A DNA stretch of 64,000 nt. Origin: Pterois miles. Its lineage: Eukaryota; Chordata; Actinopteri; Perciformes; Scorpaenidae. The notes under the pieces are model-generated. The model was given only the letters and a program-made list of their open reading frames with translations, did no database searches and was not told where the DNA came from. Shown here one piece after another: positions 56,561 to 64,000 of this stretch (within the stretch, counting starts at the first letter, position 1; every line of letters begins with the position of its first letter). The stretch is from the NCBI GenBank assembly GCA_947000775.1, contig CAMQGK010000634.1, positions 22,232,001 to 22,296,000 of the forward strand, read 5' to 3'. The translations under genes and the position numbers were made by a program.

Positions 56561-59500
56561 CTGGACGATGAAACACAAACGAGACAGGTAGCGTATCATC
56601 GCTGAGATCAGGCTGAGCACAACGATAAAAAGTGAAAAGTGTAAGGTGCATTTTCATGTCAAAAATCAGACCCAGTCGTGTCATGCTAACTTCTACGCAC
56701 TGTAAACCACTACACCTTTACAACAGTGGAACACAGATCATCCAAAACCTAGCAGCACAAACAGCAAAATGACAAAGAAAAGATGAATAAAAAGAGGCAA
56801 TAAGATAAAAAAGAGGGATGCTTTTACTTAAGGATGTGAGACAGCACCGCTCTATGTCAGGGTTTTGTGGTTTAGCATTGCTTTACAACAAAAATTGCCC
56901 TCTGAGTGCACTGAACTGAAACAAGACCTGCCAGTATTCGGGAGTTCGCACCTTGTCTGGCAGCTGATTTATGTGATTAATGAGAGGTCAGCTGTCTGAG
57001 GATAGACAGTGTGAGCAGTACGGCTACAGCGCCGGTAGATCCAAATGTGACTTGCAGGTTCAATATTATCGTCTATAAAACCAGCAAACAAGGTGGGTTA
57101 AAAAAACTCTATGATATGAGACACTTCAAATGTAAACTGATTAAAAGGGCTGGAGGCACTGAACTGATATTAAAAGAAATAAACTGGTGGATTTACTGGT
57201 ACAATATGTAGAGTTTTACTATTTCAAAGCACTGAAAAGCACTAAATATCTGCAGGGGATTTATGGTGGTATTTACTATCAATGACTCCTTGACAACTCT
57301 CCAAATCCTGAGAGCTTAGTGGTTTTCTTGTTTCCAGCTTGCTTTCAGTTTGGAAAACATGCTCCCATATGATCGCATTTTCAGTTTAACTGTGGAAAAG
57401 TGGTACTATGAGGAGCAGCCAATGCACAGACCAGGCACACAGGTCCCATTAGGATGCTCTTTTTGCTCAGATATGTTTTGAATGAACGCTCACAAAATGC
57501 TGCTAGTTCTGTGAGCGATGCAATTTTCACATTCAATACAACTTTAATTCCCTGTAACCTTCTCCATTCAATAAATTCAGCAGGTTAAATGAGTCTGTTG
57601 TAAGACATCTGTTGTACCAAAACATTGGGTTCTGGCAACAGTTTAGGTCACACAGAGAAAAATGTGAAAGAATTTGTATTTAGCGGGGGTAACTGGCAGG
57701 GGAAAACTAAACCAAACTAATTTTAGCAAATATACATTTAAGCAGCTCATCTTTGGCGTGAATCATATAAAAAACAAACTAGCCTCTGAGCACAAGAGAG
57801 GAATAATAACAATGATCTTTTTTTCTCTCCTTTTGCAGCCCAGTACGAACGCAGCATACAAAATGGTTGCTCCGGCTTAATTAACACAACAAAAAAGCCC
57901 TGTAAAGGATTTCGCAGTGAAAGCAAATGAGCTCCCACTAATTTAACCAATCAAACAAAGAGCATTGTGTCCTGTGTCACACTGATAAATGTCCTCTACA
58001 CGTCCCTCACGCCCCCCAATCAAATTGTGCGGCTTAGCGGTACCCATTATTATCACGTTGAACTTTTCTGAGCCAATACGTTTTCCCTATTCAAGAATCT
58101 CTCTCCTCTGACAGCCTGTCTGTCTCATAGAGGCATTCACACTTTAATGGAGCTGCTTTCTTGAATGAAAATAATTTCCGGAGGAGAAGAAGGCATTTAA
58201 CTAACTAGACACACCACGTATTGCAAAAATGACAGGTTGCCAGTGTTTTGTGATTAGGTTAAAGTGACATGATCCTGGGCTTGACCACCAATCAATTGGA
58301 CGCAAAGTGCTGATTTGAATGGGGATCCATCACCGTCCAGTTACGTAATCCGAACGTCACCAGCCCTATCAATCACAACATAAAAAGCCACTTTCAATTT
58401 GCTAAAACACACAATGGCCACGAACCCTTTGAGGGATGCTTTGGCAGACTGCCGAAGATGAAAGGCTTCACAGACGACAGTAAGATGCATATTTCATTTA
58501 TTGCAGCGCTCGAAACGTCAATACAATTTGATGCTGTTCTGACGCTATACTTGTAGCCATTAGCCCGAACATGCGGCTCATCTCCTTGTACGCAGCCAGC
58601 GCGAGGCTGATCTGGGAGGGAGCCTGCAGGCACTCACGCCACATCAACTGGAGAAACATCAGCAGTTATGTCGGGGAAGGAGAGAAACGAGCTGATGTCA
58701 GGGGGGCGGACCCTGCTGGACAGAAGGAGGAGGAGGAGGAGGTGGAGGAGGAAAAATGAAGAGAGAAGCCATGAAAAGAGAGGAAGAGAAAGAGAGGGGG
58801 TTCAGCCATGTGAGTGAAATGTAATTTGTGCTGGTGCATTGTGGGAGCCATTGGAGGCATGCCTGAGGTCCCGGTCACCACAAAGATGGGCTATTTAGAG
58901 GTAAACAGGCTATGGGTGGGGATTTTGTTTGGGATTAGGGATGATGGTGTGGTTGAAGCAACTTCACAGTCTTGGACCACTGATGTGATTGTCTATGGGT
59001 GAGCAATGTGGAGAAAATCAAACATCACCACATGTTTTACTAAATACCTCAATGACCATATGTATTGGTTGACCACTGGTGCTTTTACAAATATTTACAC
59101 AACTAAATTTTTGATAAATAATCATCAGTAATAAAAAAGGAAAATAAAAGAACAGCTAGAACAGTCTGGTTAAGCTCATAAAATTACAACAGTTTACTGT
59201 AAATGCAGCTTTTAAAACAAGGAAAAGACACCACATTATAATATTTCAATATCCAAAATTTAAGACAATGTCTTATTTCATCTCACGATATCGATATAAG
59301 AACAATTTAGTGCCCAGCTCTAATATCTACTATTTCTGAGTGTATGTGTGTGAATGTGTGTCATGTGTTTATTCAGGCATACATGTTAGCAGCTGCAGTG
59401 TGTCAGCGCCGGAGCCCTCCTCAGTCACTTAGCATTCAGGTGGAGCTGCTGCAGCCTGAGGAAATACACACACTTCCTCTTCCCGCCTCGGTTTGTCACC

Positions 59501-61617
59501 AGGCCCTACCTGTCACCAGCCATGCACTCAAACTGTGTCACACTCCGCTGGGCACAAGGGAAAGGATTCAGATTGGCAAAGGGAAGCCGAGCCACGCCTC
59601 AGGTCATTAAACCTGCAGCACGGCTCCCGTCTAAACTGAAACACATGCCAGCTTGGGTGCACGCACAAGAGCAGACGTGCGATAAACTCAAGTAGGAAGA
59701 AGTCAAGACACACATGAATGCGCACGCCGTCACATGAGAGGCGTCACATCAAAGGAAATGTCAATATGAATGATTGATGATGGCCCATCTACTTACTCAC
59801 ATGCCACTCAACGCTGCACCACAGATGTGATGCCAGGTATTAAAAACCTTCAAATAAACAGAGAAGATGACAAAGGAAGTAGTATTGGCAGTATTCTCTT
59901 TTTTATGAAGCGGTTCCCTTAAAAAAAATATGCTGGTGGCAGTTGAAATAATTGATTAGGTGTCAAGGACTTCTGCTTTAATAAGCGAGCAGTGCCTCGT
60001 TTAAGGAAGGTGCTGCTGGTGTACAAATCAATGTCACGGTTTCGTCACAAGAACCTTTTTTCTCCTTAATGTAGTAACTCTCACAAGACATACATTTCAT
60101 AGAGTAGTGAGCCAAAAAAAAAGAAAAAAAAAGACCATGTTGGTTGGCATCTTGAGAGTGCCTGCACTTTAGCTGACCCTGCCAGGCTGTGTAGTTTGCA
60201 GCAGTTCACACTACATTTTTTAAAGCATCTGCACTTCAATGAAAGTATGTTTAAGAAGCTCAGAGCTCAAGGATTTCAGGGGGTTTAGGATTTTGCCAAC
60301 ATTAAATACTAGATGATTTATATAAGTTACGTGTGGCGTTTGGAACCTGGTGTAAACAGTCAGACGTTATCATCACCTGCTTTGCGTATCACCTCACATT
60401 ACCTCACACTCCTCATGAACTGCAATCTCTTCATCGAGCAAAACACCCCAATTATGGCCCTCTTGACCCCAGAGAACCACGAGTAGAGATAAACATAACC
60501 TCTCACAACTGGGAGAGCATCAGCATTCAGAGGAGGGTATGTCGACGTATGGAGGTGTGACACTGCAGAGCAGCACTGCAGGTTACGAGCGGGGCATCCT
60601 CCCGCTGTTGGCTAGCCTTGTTAACTAACAGAACGGCAAGATGCTGCTGGTGGGGTAGTAAAGAGCCTCGGGCGTTTAGGAGGGAAATGATGGCATATCA
60701 AGCTGTGGGTGATGTGCTCATTCTGCCACACAAATACTCCTTTTTACGCATCCATGTAAGATGTGCAACAGGGCCTGGATGATGATCTGCCTTAAGCCAA
60801 TTACCTTTATGCCATTTTAGTGTTGTGCAGAGGGTTTGTTCGAGTGTGTGTTTTGTGTGCCTATTTGATGTGTGCTTTCTTGTTTATCAGCCAGCGTGAG
60901 TCACAGAGTCCACAGAGCATTTCTCCCACAGCAAAGCTAATCCTGAGACGACTCCCTCTCCCGGGCGATGCAGTCATTTATTTAAGAGGGTCACGCCGCA
61001 TCTGCAGGGCATGTTTTAAACATTAGACACATCATAACTTACACAGACAGAAAGCATTGAAACATTGATCCCATTAGAAGAGAGAGAGCCCCATCTTCCT
61101 CGCCAAGCTGAAGCAGTTTCCTGCAAATGAACTCCTTCTAATCATCCGTAGGCATGCACGCGCACGCACAGACGTCACATTCCTCAAGCATACAGATGCC
61201 TTGAGTTGCAGTAAGCAAACACACATAAGCACTGTATCAGTGGATGCGTTTGCCTGCAAATCATGTGCTGTACATGCTGCATGTATACCTTAACAGGGAT
61301 GTAAAAATTTGTCCTTTTAGTCCCGATAGCAATATCTGAGCTTTGGGTATCGGCCTATAACGAGTACCAATCAGATACCAGGGTTTAATTAATAACCTGT
61401 ATGCCTCACTGTGTGGAAGTGACTGGGATCATTCTTTTATGTGGAGACAACATCAGGGCTGACTTAAACATTGCTTTCCTAACTTTGTAAAACAAAATCT
61501 AACTAATAAATACATAGATATAAATCAATTTAAATCTAATATCAGGCTGATACTTAGATAGCTGGAACGGCTATTGGTGACAAATGGGCCGATCTATTCA
61601 GTTCAATGTTTACATGT
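56561..61617. other. Intron upstream of e1, no exon found
   Basis: No PH-domain exon is visible on the minus strand. Simple GGA-rich tract at 58720-58750. Fragments of old repeats with ATATCGATATAA-like words near 59280-59300 and a repeat with gagctttgggtatcggccta at 61340-61560. Confidence 0.5.
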
Positions 61618-62760
61618 ATACTACAAAAAATTAAAGGAACACTTAAATCACACATCAGATTTTGATGATCAAATTATTCAAGTTGAAAATTTTATTGATG
61701 TAAATTGTATAATTTGTTGAGGAAAAAAATAACGTAGCAACGGTCAGTGGAAACCAAAATCATCAACCCACTGAGGGCTGGTTTCAATATCACACCGAAA
61801 GTAAAAAATTGAAATCACAGGCTGATCCAACTCGCATGCGGTCACTCATAATGTGACTCAGTAGTGTGTTTGGCCCCTGTGGGCCTGTATACACTCCTGA
61901 CAACATCTGGGCATGTTCACAATGAATCAGAGGATTGTGTCCTGGGGGATCAGTGAGCTCTTGGACAGTCTGTGGTGGTACTTGGCAATGGCATCAATGC
62001 CTTGGTCATCCCGGATCTGCCTACATGCTCTGGCTACATGAGGCCGGGTATTGTCCTGCACCAGGAGGAACCCAGGGCCCACTACACCAGCATAAGTTCT
62101 GACAGTCACTCTGAGGATTTCATCCTGGGACTTAACAGCAGTGAGGGTACCGTTTGCTATGACATAGAGGTCTGTGTGACCCTCCATGCCTCCCCAGACC
62201 ATCACTGACCCACCACCAAACTGGTCATCCTGGATGATGTTACAGACAGCATAACATTCACCACGGCATCTCCAGACTCTTTCACACCTGTCACATGTGC
62301 TCATCGTGAACCTGCTCTCGTCTGTAAAGAGAACAGGGCGTCAATGGCAGACCTGCCAATTCTGGTGTTCTCTGGCAAAAGCCAGTCGAGCTGCATGGTG
62401 CTGGGCTGTGAGCACAGGTCCCACTAGAGGAAGACAGGCCCTCATGCAACCCTCATGGAGTCTGTTTCTGACAGTTTGGTCAGAAACATGCACACCAGTA
62501 GCGTGTTGGAGGTCAGTTTGTAGGGCTCTGGCAGTGCTCCCCTTGTTCCTCCTTGCACAAAGGAGCAGATACAGGTCCAGCTGCTGGGTTGATGCCCTTC
62601 GACGGCCCTGTCCAGCCTGGGTATTGCCTCCATGCTCTTGAGACTGTGCTGGGAGACAGTAAACCTTCCTAAGACGTCATGTATGAATGTGCCATCCTGG
62701 AGGAGCCGGACTACCTGTGCAACCTGACCGGCCTGCAGATAAACGGACTGTAGCAGCTGC
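61618..62760 (-). pseudogene. Tc1-like transposase, inactive (DDE family)
   Basis: On the minus strand one reads AQVVRLLQDGTF (N-terminal helix-turn-helix), ARLAFAREHQNWQVCH, RPVLFTDESRFTMSTCDR, then FGGGSVMVWGGM and GFLLVQDNTRPHVARACRQI. The first two catalytic Asp (TDES, VQDN) are present. The segment that should carry the third acidic residue (SPDLNPxEHLW in the family) is missing, TGA replaces the Trp codon before RPVLF, and there are frameshifts. A terminal-repeat-like end (aaaaaattaaaggaacactt) lies at 61623-61645; the other end was not found. Non-functional. Confidence 0.88.
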
Positions 62761-64000
62761 ACACAAAGACACACACACACAAAAACACACACAAACAAAC
62801 AAAGAAACTTCATTTCCAAAAAAGAAAGTTTTACGCTTCACACTCTCACAGTGGGGAACGACATTGTGGAGCATTTCTGCTACAGGAGGACAACATGTAG
62901 TTCAGCTTTAAAGCGTTTCTGCTGATCAAACAGCCTGTTTGATTCAGCCTCAATAGCAGCAGCCTTTCATATATGGATGGGAAGAGCTATCTGCTCCCAT
63001 TACAGCTCTGCAGTTTCATATTTTACACTTCCTCTGCTTGGAAACTGCCTCGCTAATTTTTCTTGCTTGGGGTGAAACTCTGCCACCATACAGCATGTGT
63101 ACAGACACAGGATAAGCTGCAGATAAACCTCTCACAAACAACTGCATTGTAAACACGATGAGAGAACGTGAATGGGAACCGAAGATGGAAAGTGAATCGG
63201 CAAAGGATCAGGAGGGAGTCTTTCATTCTTGGGCTTCCATCTCCATCTCGACCCCACCTCCCACTATCTGCATCCGGCTCTCATCCCCTCATCTGTGAGG
63301 CTCACTGTCCCTGCTTCTTTTCATTATTCCCCCACATGGCCGTAATTCATTTAAGCACTCAAGGGTCAGTGGGTGCCGACCACCACAGTTTCATGAGGTG
63401 GAGAATTGCCCACAAGGCCAGGAGTAAAAGGTCAGTGTTTCATCAGTCAGCTGTCAGGTTGTGCATCACTGACTATGGGACAGAGTGTGCACACATTTAG
63501 GCTTGGTGTGTGTGTACCCCTGCAGTCATAAGCCAAAAAAGAACTTCTCAGAAACGGGAAAAGAGCTAAAACGAGCGAGTGTGCCAAAACAATACTAATT
63601 ACTTAAATGATACTTATTTTTCCTTTAAGCCATCTGGCTCTCTTGCCTGCAATGCAGATGTATTGGCTACTATCCATCAATGATGCATCAGTGAACACAG
63701 TTTGTGAGTTCAAGGATGCAGGGTAGCCAGTACAAGAATGCATATAAGCAGGAAAATGTAATGATTCACACTGAAGATGTTAACTCTCCTCAGATAAATA
63801 TTTTCTCTTAACATCTTGTGTGTTTGATGGAGGGGTTTAATGGTTCAGAAGGGAATTAGAGAAAAAAAAAAAATCTCAACCTGATTAGAGTCAAGCTTAA
63901 GATCATCATTAGCTCTCCACTGGAATACATCTACCGCTGGTGGTGATGTGTCGGCGATCATGCATGACGGCACAGGTTGAGAAAGTGCGTGGGAGGAGGT
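62761..64000. other. Intron sequence at the window's right edge
   Basis: Short CA/AAAC-rich tract at 62768-62812, then unassigned sequence. No plcb1 exon seen. Confidence 0.5.

Noticed and set aside
58540..58640. Minus-strand stretch reading APSQISLALAAYKEMSRMFG that looks like an exon preceded by ctgcag
   Set aside because: Does not match any N-terminal PLC-beta sequence, has no convincing donor, and cannot be joined in phase with e1. The FGLM resembling a tachykinin end has no Gly for amidation.

Overview
The window is vertebrate nuclear DNA, almost certainly from a ray-finned (teleost) fish. Its protein-coding content is 29 short exons, all on the minus strand, scattered over 51 kb of A/T-rich intron. 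Every exon has GT/AG borders. The introns hold repeats typical of fish: hAT-type and other foldback MITEs, Rex1-like and other LINE tails, a dead Tc1-like transposon, and long CA/TG microsatellites. There are no bacterial-type operons, CRISPR arrays, rRNA or tRNA genes.

The gene is plcb1, phosphatidylinositol-4,5-bisphosphate phospholipase C beta 1. Read right to left, the exons give the end of the PH domain (56.4 kb), the EF hands (55.0-45.0 kb), the catalytic X half (37.6-25.0 kb), an acidic X-Y linker (25.1-21.7 kb), the catalytic Y half (21.8-19.5 kb), the C2 domain (19.6-17.7 kb), the G-alpha-q-binding helix-turn-helix (17.5 kb) and the C-terminal coiled coil (13.9-5.4 kb). The exons total 3267 bp, or 1089 codons. 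Splice phases agree at every junction and there is no in-frame stop, so this copy looks intact. The first exons (start codon, most of the PH domain) lie right of 64000 and the last exon lies left of position 1. Assignment to paralogue 1 rests mainly on the C-terminal coiled coil, compared with mammalian PLCB1 and PLCB3 from memory. Whether the fish has one or two plcb1 copies cannot be told from here.

Layout by region: 1-5371, intron before the missing last exon (hAT fragment, two MITEs, a 43-bp minisatellite). 5372-25163, exons e29-e11 (coiled coil back to the end of the X domain), with introns holding hAT MITEs, two Rex1-like LINE fragments and an LTR-like block. 25164-37632, exons e10-e7 (X domain) amid MITEs and LINE tails. 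37633-56560, exons e6-e1 (EF hands and PH end). 56561-64000, no exon found; a decayed Tc1-like transposon at 61.6-62.8 kb.

Points worth a second look: (1) a dispersed hAT MITE whose seven internal copies each carry an exact nuclear-receptor DR1 site; (2) long UG repeats ending 6 and 9 nt before the 3' splice sites of two exons, the arrangement known from CFTR exon 9; (3) a frame-neutral 87-bp exon in the autoinhibitory X-Y linker, with a diverged 107-bp tandem duplication next to its 5' splice site; (4) two competing 5' splice sites 10 nt apart at the start of the coiled coil. I found no undescribed multi-gene system.
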